Part shown: one piece after another, positions 26,008 to 34,317 of the stretch
Layout: each line of letters starts with the position of its first letter
Numbering within the stretch: position 1 is the first letter of the stretch
NCBI RefSeq assembly: GCF_003590945.1
Contig: NZ_QYUK01000011.1
Span: 3,070,909-3,134,908, forward strand
Origin: Oleomonas cavernae
Lineage (GTDB): Bacteria; Pseudomonadota; Alphaproteobacteria; Zavarziniales; Zavarziniaceae
DNA length: 64,000 nucleotides
Reading direction: 5' to 3'
Program-made: the position numbers and the translations under genes
Notes under the pieces: generated by a model
Database searches by the model: none
Told to the model about the DNA's origin: nothing
Seen by the model: only the letters and a program-made list of their open reading frames with translations

Positions 26008-26988
26008 ATGAAGCTTTCCAGCCTGCTGATCGGTGATCGGACCCGCCTGTGCGCCTTGACCGCCGACCACAAGGCGATGATCGACCTCGATGCCGCGGCG
26101 CAGGCCCTGCACGGCGCCGCCGAGCCGATCTACGCCTCCCTGCTGGCCCTGATCGAAGCCGGGCCGGCGGGCCTCGACAAGGCGCGGGCGCTGCACGAGA
26201 CCGCGGACGACCAGCGCCCCGAGGCCGCCATGCTGCCGCTGGAAGGGCTTTGCTTCGCGCCGCCGTTGACCCCGCCGCGCATGCTGTGCTTCAGCGTCTA
26301 CGACAAGCATATCAAGCGGGCCTTCGAGGCGGCGGTGACCATGCGCACCGGGCGCGGGTTCGGCGGCCTGGTCAAGCGGCTGAACCTGCTGAAGGTGCCC
26401 AAGCGCTTCTATCAGCGGCCGCTCTACTACAAGGGCAACCACCTCTCGGTCAGCGGCCACGACCAGCCGGTGCAGTGGCCGCACTACACCAAGCTGATGG
26501 ATTACGAGCTCGAACTGGGCGTGGTGCTGTGGAACCGGGGCAAGAACATCAAGGCCAACGATGCCGCGAGCCATATCTTCGGTTACACCTGCTTTAACGA
26601 CTTTTCCGCCCGCGACGTGCTGATGCAGGAGATCATGCGCGGCGTCGGGCCGGTGAAGGGCAAGGATTTCGACACCGGCAACGCCATGGGGCCATGGGTC
26701 GTCACCGCCGACGAAATTCCCGACCCCTACGACCTGAAGATGGAGGTGCGGGTCAATGGCGAGGTGCGCGGCCGTTCGTCCACCAGCCACATGTGCCATC
26801 CCATCCAGCGCATGATCGAAGTCGCCTCGGACGAGGAATTGATCGTCCCCGGCACCTTCTTCGGCACCGGGGCCGCCGATCACGGCTGCGGCATCGAGGA
26901 TTTGCGCTTCCTCGAACCCGATGACGTGGTGGAGATCGAATTGGAGCGGATCGGCACCCTGCGCAACCGCGTGGTGAAGCCGTCATGA
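26008..26988 (+). CDS. Fumarylacetoacetate hydrolase-family protein
   Basis: This 326-residue protein has a C-terminal FAH domain (about 110-320). Metal-binding and catalytic segments are visible: DYELELGVVLW, FNDFSARD and KGKDFDTGNAMGPWVVT. Family members hydrolyse or decarboxylate ring-cleavage products such as fumarylacetoacetate or 2-hydroxyhexa-2,4-dienoate derivatives. It overlaps the following oxidoreductase gene by 4 bp (ATGA), so the two are translationally coupled. In context it would act after extradiol or intradiol ring opening. Confidence 0.85.
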   Translation: MKLSSLLIGDRTRLCALTADHKAMIDLDAAAQALHGAAEPIYASLLALIEAGPAGLDKARALHETADDQRPEAAMLPLEGLCFAPPLTPPRMLCFSVYDKHIKRAFEAAVTMRTGRGFGGLVKRLNLLKVPKRFYQRPLYYKGNHLSVSGHDQPVQWPHYTKLMDYELELGVVLWNRGKNIKANDAASHIFGYTCFNDFSARDVLMQEIMRGVGPVKGKDFDTGNAMGPWVVTADEIPDPYDLKMEVRVNGEVRGRSSTSHMCHPIQRMIEVASDEELIVPGTFFGTGAADHGCGIEDLRFLEPDDVVEIELERIGTLRNRVVKPS

Positions 26989-28046
26989 AAGGCATCGTCC
27001 TCGACGCCGGCGGGCAACACGGCCAGTTCGTCCCCCGCGCCGACCTGCCCCAGCCGCTGCCCCGGGCCGACGAGATCGTCATCCGCCTGGCCGGCACCTC
27101 GGTCAACCCGATCGAAACCATGATGCGCGACAACTATGGCGAAGCGCTGTTCAAGTGGCTGCGTCGCCGCGGCCCGCGCCTCCTGGGGCTGGAGGGGGCG
27201 GGCCACGTCACGGCAATCGGCAAGGACGTGACCGGCTTTGCCCTCGGCGATCCGGTCATGGCGGTCACCATGCCGTATCTCGGCGGGTTTCACGCCCAGG
27301 CCGCGGCGGTGCCCGCGCGCTTCGCCTGCAAGATCCCGCGCGGCGTCTCGATGGCCGAGGCTTGCGTCCTGCCCTACGCCGGCATGACGGCCATGGCCGT
27401 CCTCGCCGCCTGCGGCCTCGATGCCAAGACGGCGGCGGGGCGCCGCATCCTGGTCCATGGCGGCTCGGGCGGGGTGGGCTCGCTCCTGGTACAGATTTTC
27501 CATGCCTGGGGCGCCTGGGTCGCCACCACCTGCAGCGCCGGCAACACGGATTTCGTCCGAAGCCTGGGGGCGGACCGCGCCATCGACTACCGGGCGGAGC
27601 ACTTCAACGAGGTGCTGAAGGATCTGGACCTGGTGGTCAACACCGTGGCCCCCAAGGGCGAGCGCCTGGAAGAGGCCCCGCACCTGTCGGTCCTGCGCCG
27701 CGGCGGCACCTATGTCAGCCTGATTTCGCCCACCCTGACCCTGGCCGATCGCCTGGGCGCGCCCGTCGGGCTTGCCGCGTCGGTGGCCTGGATGGGCGTG
27801 GCCCGGCTGCGCTGGCGCCTGGCCGCCGGCAAGCATCATCACTGGGTCTACATGCGTCCCTCGGGTGAACAGCTTGCCCGGCTGGGCGGCTGGGTCGCCA
27901 GCGGCATGGTGCGCCCGGTGATCGGCAGCACGGTGCCGCTCGAGGCCGTCGACCGTGCCTTTGCCCAGGTCGGGCAGGCCCCCGCCCGCGGCAAGATCCT
28001 GATCGCGATCGATCCGGCCGCCATGATCGGCGAGGCGGCGGCATGA
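26985..28046 (+). CDS. Medium-chain NAD(P)H:quinone oxidoreductase-like protein
   Basis: This 353-residue MDR-family protein lacks the zinc cysteine clusters, placing it with quinone or enoyl reductases. The nucleotide site is VHGGSGGVGSLLVQIF near 160. It probably reduces an activated double bond or carbonyl in the pathway. ATGA overlaps join it both to the FAH gene before and to the FAD hydroxylase after. Confidence 0.85.
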   Translation: MKGIVLDAGGQHGQFVPRADLPQPLPRADEIVIRLAGTSVNPIETMMRDNYGEALFKWLRRRGPRLLGLEGAGHVTAIGKDVTGFALGDPVMAVTMPYLGGFHAQAAAVPARFACKIPRGVSMAEACVLPYAGMTAMAVLAACGLDAKTAAGRRILVHGGSGGVGSLLVQIFHAWGAWVATTCSAGNTDFVRSLGADRAIDYRAEHFNEVLKDLDLVVNTVAPKGERLEEAPHLSVLRRGGTYVSLISPTLTLADRLGAPVGLAASVAWMGVARLRWRLAAGKHHHWVYMRPSGEQLARLGGWVASGMVRPVIGSTVPLEAVDRAFAQVGQAPARGKILIAIDPAAMIGEAAA

Positions 28047-29851
28047 GCGATACCTATGACGTTGCCATCGTCGGCGCCGGCCCGGTCGGCCTGAGCGCCG
28101 CCCTGCTGGCCGCCAAGGCCGGCTTGCGCACCGCCCTGATCGAGCGGCGCGCGGCCCCCATCGGCTATCCCGCCGGCCACGTGCTCAACCAGCGTTCGCT
28201 GGAGATCTGGCGCCAGATTGCCCCCGATCTCGAAGCGTCGATCCGCAACGACAGTGCTTCGCTCGAGCAACTGCGCCTGATCGTCTGGTGTGCCAGCCTG
28301 GCCGGCACGGAACTGGCCCGGATCCGCCTGATTCCGCAAGACCCGACGGAAATGGCCGAGCTGCTGTCGCAAAGCCCCAGCCGGCAACTGCACTACCCCC
28401 AGAGCCGGCTGGAAGCCCAGTTGTGGCGCGCGGTCGAGGCCAGCCCGTCCATCGACTTCCACAAGGGCACGAAGGTCGGCCGCGTCGGCCAGGACGGCGG
28501 CCAGGTGACGATCGACACCGAGGGGGCGGGACGCCTGACCGCCCGCTACTGCCTGGCGGCCGACGGTGCCCGCAGTGCGATCCGCGAAGGCCTGGGGATC
28601 GGCATGCCCGGCCCCCTGCTGGCCCGCGTCGCCAGCGTGAACTTCAAGGCCAATCTCGACCGCTTCATCCGCTGCCGGCCGGCGGTGATCTACTGGATCT
28701 ACAACCGGCATCTCGTCGGCCCCCTGATTCGCCACCTGAGCGACGAGTGGATCCTGATGGCCATGCTGCACCCGCCGCAGGAAGCCGAGCAGTTCGACGA
28801 GCAGCACTGGCGCCGGCTGATCGCCGCGGCGATCGGCACGCCCGCGGTCGACGTCAAGATCCAGTCGATCGGCGGCTGGGCCATGACCGCCCAGGTGGCC
28901 GAGCGGATGCGCGAAGGCCGCGTCTTCCTGGTGGGCGACGCCGCGCATCGCTTCCCGCCCACCGGGGGCTACGGCATCAACACCGGCGTGCAGGATGTCC
29001 ACAACCTGATCTGGAAGTTGAAGGCGGTGATCGACGGCCACGCCGGCGATGCCCTGCTCGACAGCTACGACGTGGAGCGCAAGGCGGTCGCCCACCGGAA
29101 TTGCGCGCGCAGCGTCAAGAACCAGGACGACATGGACCAGATCAACGCGGCCGTGGCCCTGCGCCAGGACGACGTCCGCCGCCTGCACGCCATGATGGAA
29201 CGGCCCTGGTTTCGGGGGCTGCCGCACCGGTTCCAGTTGAAGATCGCCGAGGTGCTGCCGCGCCTGGGCCTGCGCAAGATCGCGCGGCTGGAAGCCGACG
29301 ATGCCCGCGGCCGGCGCATGCGCCAGCGCCTGGGCGCGGCGGCCGAGGGCCAGCGCGCCCATTTCGGCGGCGCCCACGCGGTCGACCTCGGCTATCGCTA
29401 CCACGGCGCGCTGACCCTGCCCTGTCCGGTCGAACCGGGTGAACTGTCGCCGTCCGATACCGAGTATCGGCCGGGCAGCGTGCCCGGCATCAAGCTGGCC
29501 CATGGCTGGATCGATCACGAGGGCGTGCTGAAGTCGAGCCATGACCTGATCGATTACGCGACCTTCACCCTGATCACCGACAGCGCCGGGGCGGAACCCT
29601 GGACCCGCGCGCTGGCGCAAGCCTCCGGCCGCCTGCTCTATCCGGTCCGGCTGGTGACCGTGGCGGACGGGGACGACGGCGTCGATGCCCAGCCCGCCCA
29701 TCGCTGGCCCAGCCGCCGCGGCATCGATCCCGGCGGCGCGATCCTGGTGCGGCCGGACGGCCACGTCGCCTGGCGCGCCCGCGAACTGCCGGTGGCCCCG
29801 GCCCTGGCGCTGGCCGCCGCCTTCTCGACCCTCGCACAGGCTTTCGGCTGA
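28043..29851 (+). CDS. FAD-dependent aromatic hydroxylase (MhpA/PheA-like)
   Basis: This 602-residue class A flavoprotein monooxygenase has the N-terminal FAD motif GAGPVGLSAALLAAKAG, the DG motif region and the second FAD motif GDAAHRFPPTGGYGINTGVQD near 300, then a thioredoxin-like C-terminal domain as in phenol-type hydroxylases. It hydroxylates aromatic rings with NAD(P)H and O2. It is coupled by ATGA to the upstream oxidoreductase and precedes a VOC gene, a usual order for hydroxylation followed by ring cleavage. Confidence 0.88.
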   Translation: MSDTYDVAIVGAGPVGLSAALLAAKAGLRTALIERRAAPIGYPAGHVLNQRSLEIWRQIAPDLEASIRNDSASLEQLRLIVWCASLAGTELARIRLIPQDPTEMAELLSQSPSRQLHYPQSRLEAQLWRAVEASPSIDFHKGTKVGRVGQDGGQVTIDTEGAGRLTARYCLAADGARSAIREGLGIGMPGPLLARVASVNFKANLDRFIRCRPAVIYWIYNRHLVGPLIRHLSDEWILMAMLHPPQEAEQFDEQHWRRLIAAAIGTPAVDVKIQSIGGWAMTAQVAERMREGRVFLVGDAAHRFPPTGGYGINTGVQDVHNLIWKLKAVIDGHAGDALLDSYDVERKAVAHRNCARSVKNQDDMDQINAAVALRQDDVRRLHAMMERPWFRGLPHRFQLKIAEVLPRLGLRKIARLEADDARGRRMRQRLGAAAEGQRAHFGGAHAVDLGYRYHGALTLPCPVEPGELSPSDTEYRPGSVPGIKLAHGWIDHEGVLKSSHDLIDYATFTLITDSAGAEPWTRALAQASGRLLYPVRLVTVADGDDGVDAQPAHRWPSRRGIDPGGAILVRPDGHVAWRARELPVAPALALAAAFSTLAQAFG

Positions 29852-29868
29852 AGGCCCGGAGACACATC

Positions 29869-30330
29869 ATGACCGGCCATCCGCTGCGCCTCGACGCCAT
29901 CGAACTCCAAAGCCGCCGCCACGTCGCCATGATCCGCTGGTACCAGATCGTGCTGGACGCTGAGGTGATCCACCGCGATGCCATCCAATGCTGGCTGCGC
30001 ACCGGCGCCGGCACGACCCTCATTCTGGTCGCCACGGCCCAGGCGCCGCGGCCGCGCGAGGTGGCCGGCATCGCCGGCCCGGCCTTCGCCGTGTCCGACG
30101 AGGCGGCACTGGCCGGCCTTTGCCGCCGGCTCGAGCGGGTGAACATCTATCCCGAACGCGCCTTGCGCAACCTGCTTGCCACCAGCGTCGTCTATCGCGA
30201 TCCCGACGGGAATCCAGTGGCCTTCAAGGCGCTGGCGGCGGTCGTACCACAGGGTGCCACGGTCGATCCGCTGGGCGAGGAGATCGACCCGCGCGGCCTG
30301 GGAATCGCGGTGCAGGCGCAGGCCTCCTGA
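29869..30330 (+). CDS. VOC-superfamily protein lacking metal ligands
   Basis: This 153-residue single VOC domain has MIRWYQIVLDAE, close to MVAWYQTVLNAQ of the protein at 19852. At the three ligand positions it reads LDAIEL, GPAFAV and PVAFKA, so neither histidine nor the glutamate is present. It cannot bind the usual iron and may be a partner subunit or a non-catalytic binding protein. It follows the FAD hydroxylase by 17 bp. Confidence 0.8.
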   Translation: MTGHPLRLDAIELQSRRHVAMIRWYQIVLDAEVIHRDAIQCWLRTGAGTTLILVATAQAPRPREVAGIAGPAFAVSDEAALAGLCRRLERVNIYPERALRNLLATSVVYRDPDGNPVAFKALAAVVPQGATVDPLGEEIDPRGLGIAVQAQAS

Positions 30331-30382
30331 GCGGACCTAAGCGGCGAGCCCTGCGGCCGAAAAGCCACTGCCCCGCGAACAA

Positions 30383-30403
30383 TTAGACGGTATGGTCAGT
30401 CAT
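30383..30403. promoter_or_regulatory. Possible TetR self-operator
   Basis: The segment TTAGACGGTATGGTCAGTCA just upstream of the TetR gene has the GAC...GTC symmetry and GGTATGGTC core often seen in TetR operators. Auto-regulation would be typical. Only one copy is seen, so support is limited. Confidence 0.35.
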
Positions 30404-30429
30404 TCGCGTTGATCGAAAGCGGTGAATTG

Positions 30430-31107
30430 ATGGCCAAGGTGGCGGAAGCAGGCACGACCCCGAAAGTACGGCGCAGCGCCGGGCGCCCGCGGCTGCGCGA
30501 CCGCGGCGTACCGGCGACCGAATCGATCCTGGACCTGGCCCTGCAGATTTTCGGCCGCAACGGCTTCGAGGGCACCAATATCGCCGACATCGCACGCGAG
30601 GCCGGGGTTGCCAAGCCGCTGATCCACTATCACTTCGAAACCAAGGAAAAGCTGTGGCAGGCGGCCGTCGCCCACGCCATGGGCAAGCTTTCGGCGGAAT
30701 TCGCCAATATCAATTTCGAACTGCGCGACCTCGACCAGATCGCGCAGCTCAGCGTCGTCCTGCGCCGCTTCACCTATTATTGCGCGCGCAACCACGCGGT
30801 AACCAACATCATCATCCAGGAAGTCGTGCGCGGGACCGAGCGGGCGAAATGGCTGACCACCACCTATGTCGAACCGATGTTCACCCTGGTGGAGGGCCTG
30901 CTGAACGCCGTGGCCGAGACGGGCAAGATCAGGAAGGTCGATCCGGCGCACTTCCTGCCGATGCTCCAGGGCGCGGTCAACGGCTTCTTCGCCTTCTCGA
31001 CCATGCTGTCCTCGCGCTACGGCATCGACGCGCTCAGCGACGAGATGGTGCGGGCCCATGCCGAACTCGTGGTCGACGTCTTCCTGAGCTGGCTGCGGGT
31101 GCCCTGA
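30430..31107 (+). CDS. TetR-family transcriptional regulator
   Basis: This protein of about 225 residues has an N-terminal helix-turn-helix (IFGRNGFEGTNIADIAREAGVAKPLIHYHFETKEKLW, in the usual TetR position) and a helical ligand-binding domain. ATG 30430 is preferred to TTG 30409. It closes the plus-strand catabolic series and is the best local candidate for the AT-rich AGAATAAA operators, although its own upstream site looks different, so that link is a guess. Confidence 0.85.
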   Translation: MAKVAEAGTTPKVRRSAGRPRLRDRGVPATESILDLALQIFGRNGFEGTNIADIAREAGVAKPLIHYHFETKEKLWQAAVAHAMGKLSAEFANINFELRDLDQIAQLSVVLRRFTYYCARNHAVTNIIIQEVVRGTERAKWLTTTYVEPMFTLVEGLLNAVAETGKIRKVDPAHFLPMLQGAVNGFFAFSTMLSSRYGIDALSDEMVRAHAELVVDVFLSWLRVP

Positions 31108-31144
31108 CGGCGGCAAGCCGCGCACGGGGCTAAAAGGTTTTGGA

Positions 31145-31219
31145 TGGTGGACGCGGCTGGGATTGAACCAGCGACCCCTACGATGTCAACGTAGTGCTCT
31201 CCCACTGAGCTACGCGTCC
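31145..31219 (-). tRNA. tRNA-Val (GAC)
   Basis: The minus strand gives a full 75-nt cloverleaf: acceptor GGACGCG...CGCGTCC, D-arm GCTCAGTGGGAGAGC, anticodon stem-loop CTACG-TTGACAT-CGTAG with anticodon GAC, T-arm GGTTCAATCC, and an encoded CCA at 31145-31147. Flanking bases up to 31453 hold no other gene that I can see. Confidence 0.95.
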
Positions 31220-31453
31220 GGACCATGCGAAGGATCGACGCGGTGGGTGCAGGGCGTCGGTCCAGGAAGCGGGGTATAAGGGAAAGCGGATGACCCTGCA
31301 ACCCCTTTTCAACCACGCCCTGGCGCGGCCGGCCCGGCAATCGGGAAAGCTTACCCCCTGATCGGCAGGTGGGCTCTTCACCTGAGGCGCGGTTCAGACC
31401 ATGCTAGGGTAGAACAACAACGACATGCCCGAGACCGGCACGAGACCTGCCCC

Positions 31454-32383
31454 TTGTCCATTGCCTCGCTCGCCACCGCCGATCTGCCGTCGCCGCTGCG
31501 CTCGCTGGGCGCGGGCGATGCGGCCGTGGCCGTAACCGGGCCGGCGGCCGACGTTGCCGCCGCCCCCCTGGTGCTGAGCTCGCCCCATTCGGGGGCCGAC
31601 TACCCGGCCGATTTCCTGCGCCAGTCCCGCCTCGATCCGATCAGCCTGCGCCGTTCGGAGGATTGCTTCGTCGATCGCCTGTTCGAGACCGCCCCGGCCC
31701 GCGGCGCCACCATGGTGCGGGCGCTGTTTCCCCGTGCCTATGTCGATCCCAACCGCGAACCCTACGAACTCGACCCGGCGATGTTCCGCGATGCCCTGCC
31801 GGCCTTCGCCAATACCCGTTCGCTGCGGGTGCTGGGCGGGCTTGGCACCATCGCCCGGGTGGTCGCCGACGGTGCCGAGATCTACCGCGACAAGCTCGTC
31901 TTCGCCGAGGCCGAGGCCCGCATCACCCATTGCTATCGGCCCTACCACCAGGCCCTGGCCCAGGCGATCGCCCGGGCCGAGGCGGCGCACGGCCATGCCG
32001 TGCTGCTGGACTGCCATTCCATGCCTTCGATGGGCAGCCCGGGCGAGCGCGATGCCGGCCGCGGCCGGCCCGACATCGTGCTGGGCGACCGCTTCGGCAT
32101 GAGCTGCGCCGGCATCGTCATCGAAACCGCGGAAAGCCTGCTACGCGACCTGGGCTACCGGGTCGGGCGCAACGACCCCTATGCCGGCGGCTATATCACC
32201 CATCACTACGGCCGGCCGCGCCGGGGCCGCCACGCCCTGCAGATCGAGCTGAACCGCAGCCTCTACATGGACGAGGCCCGGCTGGAACCCAACGACGGCT
32301 TCGCCCGCGTGCACGGCGATCTCGACCGCCTGATCGCGGCCCTGGCCGGCCTGCCCGCCAGCCAGTTGAAACCGGCTCCATGA
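31454..32383 (+). CDS. N-formylglutamate amidohydrolase family protein
   Basis: This 309-residue zinc amidohydrolase has family blocks LVLSSPHSGADYP, LFPRAYVDPNREPYELDP, LLDCHSMPS and LQIELNRSLYMDE, which contribute the metal and substrate residues. Classical members release formate from N-formylglutamate in histidine breakdown, but no hut genes are nearby, so the substrate could be another N-acyl amino acid. The only in-frame start is TTG 31454, without a clear ribosome site. Its stop overlaps the next gene (ATGA). Confidence 0.85.
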   Translation: MSIASLATADLPSPLRSLGAGDAAVAVTGPAADVAAAPLVLSSPHSGADYPADFLRQSRLDPISLRRSEDCFVDRLFETAPARGATMVRALFPRAYVDPNREPYELDPAMFRDALPAFANTRSLRVLGGLGTIARVVADGAEIYRDKLVFAEAEARITHCYRPYHQALAQAIARAEAAHGHAVLLDCHSMPSMGSPGERDAGRGRPDIVLGDRFGMSCAGIVIETAESLLRDLGYRVGRNDPYAGGYITHHYGRPRRGRHALQIELNRSLYMDEARLEPNDGFARVHGDLDRLIAALAGLPASQLKPAP

Positions 32384-32891
32384 CGGTTGCGCTGCTGCGC
32401 CCCGCCACCATCGACGATGTGGCGGGGATCCAGGCGATCTATGCCCATCATGTCGCCACCGGCTTTGCCTCGTTCGAGGAAACCCCGCCCGACCCGGCCG
32501 AGATGACCCGCCGCTTGCGGGTGCTGCTGGACGGCGGCTTTCCCTATCTGGTGGCGGTGGATCCCGATGCTGGCAGCGTGCTGGGCTATGCCTATGCCGG
32601 CGCCTATCGGCCGCGCTCGGCCTATCGCTACACGGTGGAGGATTCGGTCTATGTCGCCCCCGCGGCGGTCGGCCGGGCATCGGCCGGGCCTTGCTGAGCC
32701 GCCTGATCGACGAGGCGAGCGCACGCGGCTTTCGCCAGATGGTGGCGGTGATCGGCGACAGCGGCAATACCGGCTCGATCGCCCTGCATGCGGCGCTGGG
32801 CTTCGCCCCGGTGGGCACCCTGCGCAATGTCGGCCTGAAGCGCGGCCGCTGGCTCGACAGCGTGCTGATGCAGCGCGCCCTGGTCGCCTGA
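32380..32891 (+). pseudogene. GNAT acetyltransferase (phosphinothricin N-acetyltransferase-like), frameshifted
   Basis: The N-terminal part (RPATIDDVAGIQAIYAHHV, FEETPPDPAEM) matches PAT-type acetyltransferases. At 32675-32677 the GGG run appears one base short, giving GRASAGPC and a stop instead of the expected acetyl-CoA loop GRGIGRALL. The rest (LSRLIDEASARGF to MQRALVA) continues in the next frame to 32891. The joined protein would be about 170 residues, normal for the family. Natural substrates are amino acids or analogues. It is translationally coupled to the upstream amidohydrolase. Confidence 0.85.
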
Positions 32892-33200
32892 GTTCCCCAG
32901 AGATCGGCCCGCCAGCGACCGGGCAAAAAAAGGGGCCACGTCGAAACGTGGCCCAAGTTTAGGGAGGAAACGCCCAGGAAGGGCAGCGACACCAGCAAGC
33001 TGATGCCGCGATGCACAATATGACATTGCACTGCGGCATTGCCAAGCCCCGTTCTCAACAAAATTGTGAGAAGGGCCACAAACCACTGAGATAACAATAA
33101 AATTTCAAATTAGAGCGCTTCCTCGAAAGATTGAAGCGAGTGTGACAGCTTCCCCGCAACGCAGACCGGCGCCTCCAGGTTGCCGCCAGAGCGGCGGCAA
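32892..33200. other. Gene-free spacer with two strong hairpins, possible small RNA
   Basis: No convincing protein gene is seen. The spacer contains an imperfect hairpin at 33003-33039 (TGCCGCGATGCACAATA paired with TATTGCACTGCGGCA, allowing bulges) and, further along the minus strand, the terminator at 32925-32954. It also has an AT-rich stretch at 33085-33115. The layout would suit a minus-strand leader or small RNA, but no promoter is clear. Confidence 0.3.
32925..32954 (-). terminator. Rho-independent terminator, minus strand
   Basis: A perfect 9-bp stem GGGCCACGT / ACGTGGCCC with a 4-base loop is followed, on the minus strand, by C and seven T. It is oriented to stop transcripts coming from the lipid-kinase gene or from an unannotated RNA in the 245-bp gap between them. 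Confidence 0.8.
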
Positions 33201-34162
33201 CTATCCCTGACCAGGGAGCATCGCCGCCCCGGCCGAATCACCGATTGCCGGCGCGGCCACCACCACCGCGAGGCGGGCCTCGGCGACGGTCAGGCGGGCC
33301 GGCAGGGTGGCGATGATGTCACCGTCGCCCTGCACCGGATCGCCGGCCGGCCCGTCGATCATCACCTCGCGAAAAGGCTGCAGCACCACCGAGGACAGGC
33401 GCGGAATCAGGTCGAGGCCCAGGGCAAAGCCATAGCCCACCGCTGCCAGCCGCCCGCCCCGCCCGAACAGGCAGGCATCCAGCCGCTCGAGCCCCAGATC
33501 GGCCTGCGGGGCACAGACGAAGGCCCCGCCATAGCGCCGCCCGTTGGCCAGGATCGCCGAGGCGGCCTCGACCGGCGCGGCGCCGTCGAAGGCCAGGCGA
33601 TAGGGGCGGAAATGGAAGTGGCCGAGCTGGCGCAGCATCTCGACGACATAGGCGAGCTTGCCCACCCGCCGTTTCAGCGCCCGCGACACCCCGGCCACCA
33701 CATGGGCGTCATAGCCGACCCCGGCCATCATGGCGAAATGGCGCGAGCCCAGGGCCGAGGTCGCCCGCCCCAGATGAATCGGCCGTGCCAGGCCCGCCGC
33801 CAGGGTCTGGGCAATCGCCCCGGGCGTGCGCGGCAGCCCCAGTTCCAGGGCCAGCACATTGGCGGTGCCCAGGGGAATCAGCCCAGCGGCAGGTTCCCGC
33901 CCGCCAGGCCGTTGATGATCTCGTTGATCGTGCCGTCGCCGCCGGCGGCCACCACCATATCCGCCCGGCCGGCGCCGGTGGCCAGCGACCGGGCGATCTC
34001 GGTGGCGTGGCCGGGGCCCCGGGTCTCGACCAGTTCCACCACCAGGCCCATCGCCTCCAGGTGGCCCAGGACCACGCGGAAAAAACGCAGGCGACGCTGC
34101 CCCGCCGTGGGGTTATAGATCACTGCAAGCCGCCGGGCCGCGATCGCCATCAATACTGTCAT
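33201..34162 (-). pseudogene. Diacylglycerol/lipid kinase family protein (DgkB/YegS-like), frameshifted
   Basis: The N-terminal part (AVIYNPTAGQRR, then VVAAGGDGTINEIINGL) is the catalytic DAG-kinase domain, which phosphorylates diacylglycerol or related lipids. The frame ends at LPLG-stop near 33881, where one missing base (GGCTGA for GGCCTGA) breaks the expected LPLGLIPLGTAN. The C-terminal part (ALELGLPRTPGAI onward) follows in another frame to TAG at 33201. The joined length is about 320 residues, normal for the family. It is divergent from the PlcP/Agt pair, whose phospholipase would produce diacylglycerol. Confidence 0.85.
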
Positions 34163-34175
34163 GATACTGAAATAA

Positions 34176-34193
34176 ACTTCATGATTCTGTCAT
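34176..34193 (+). promoter_or_regulatory. Pho-box-like repeat in the lipid kinase / PlcP spacer
   Basis: ACTTCAT-GATT-CTGTCAT fits the PhoB pattern CTGTCAT-N4-CTGTCAT with one perfect half and one degenerate half at the required 11-bp period. A second pair, CTGTCAT-GATA-CTGAAAT, lies at 34156-34173 and overlaps the lipid-kinase start. PhoB control is known for plcP in Sinorhizobium, which supports the reading. Confidence 0.5.
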
Positions 34194-34317
34194 TTCTTGG
34201 GTACTCACGGCAACACCGGAATGATTTTTAGTCAAGACATCTTCAAATATCAAAATATTGTGGTATCCACAATTGATGGCAACCAAATACTTGGATTTGT
34301 GACGAGAGGATTGCGCT

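Noticed and set aside
31421-31453. ATG at 31425 as start of the formylglutamate amidohydrolase
   Set aside because: It is out of frame with the protein; the only in-frame start seen is TTG 31454.
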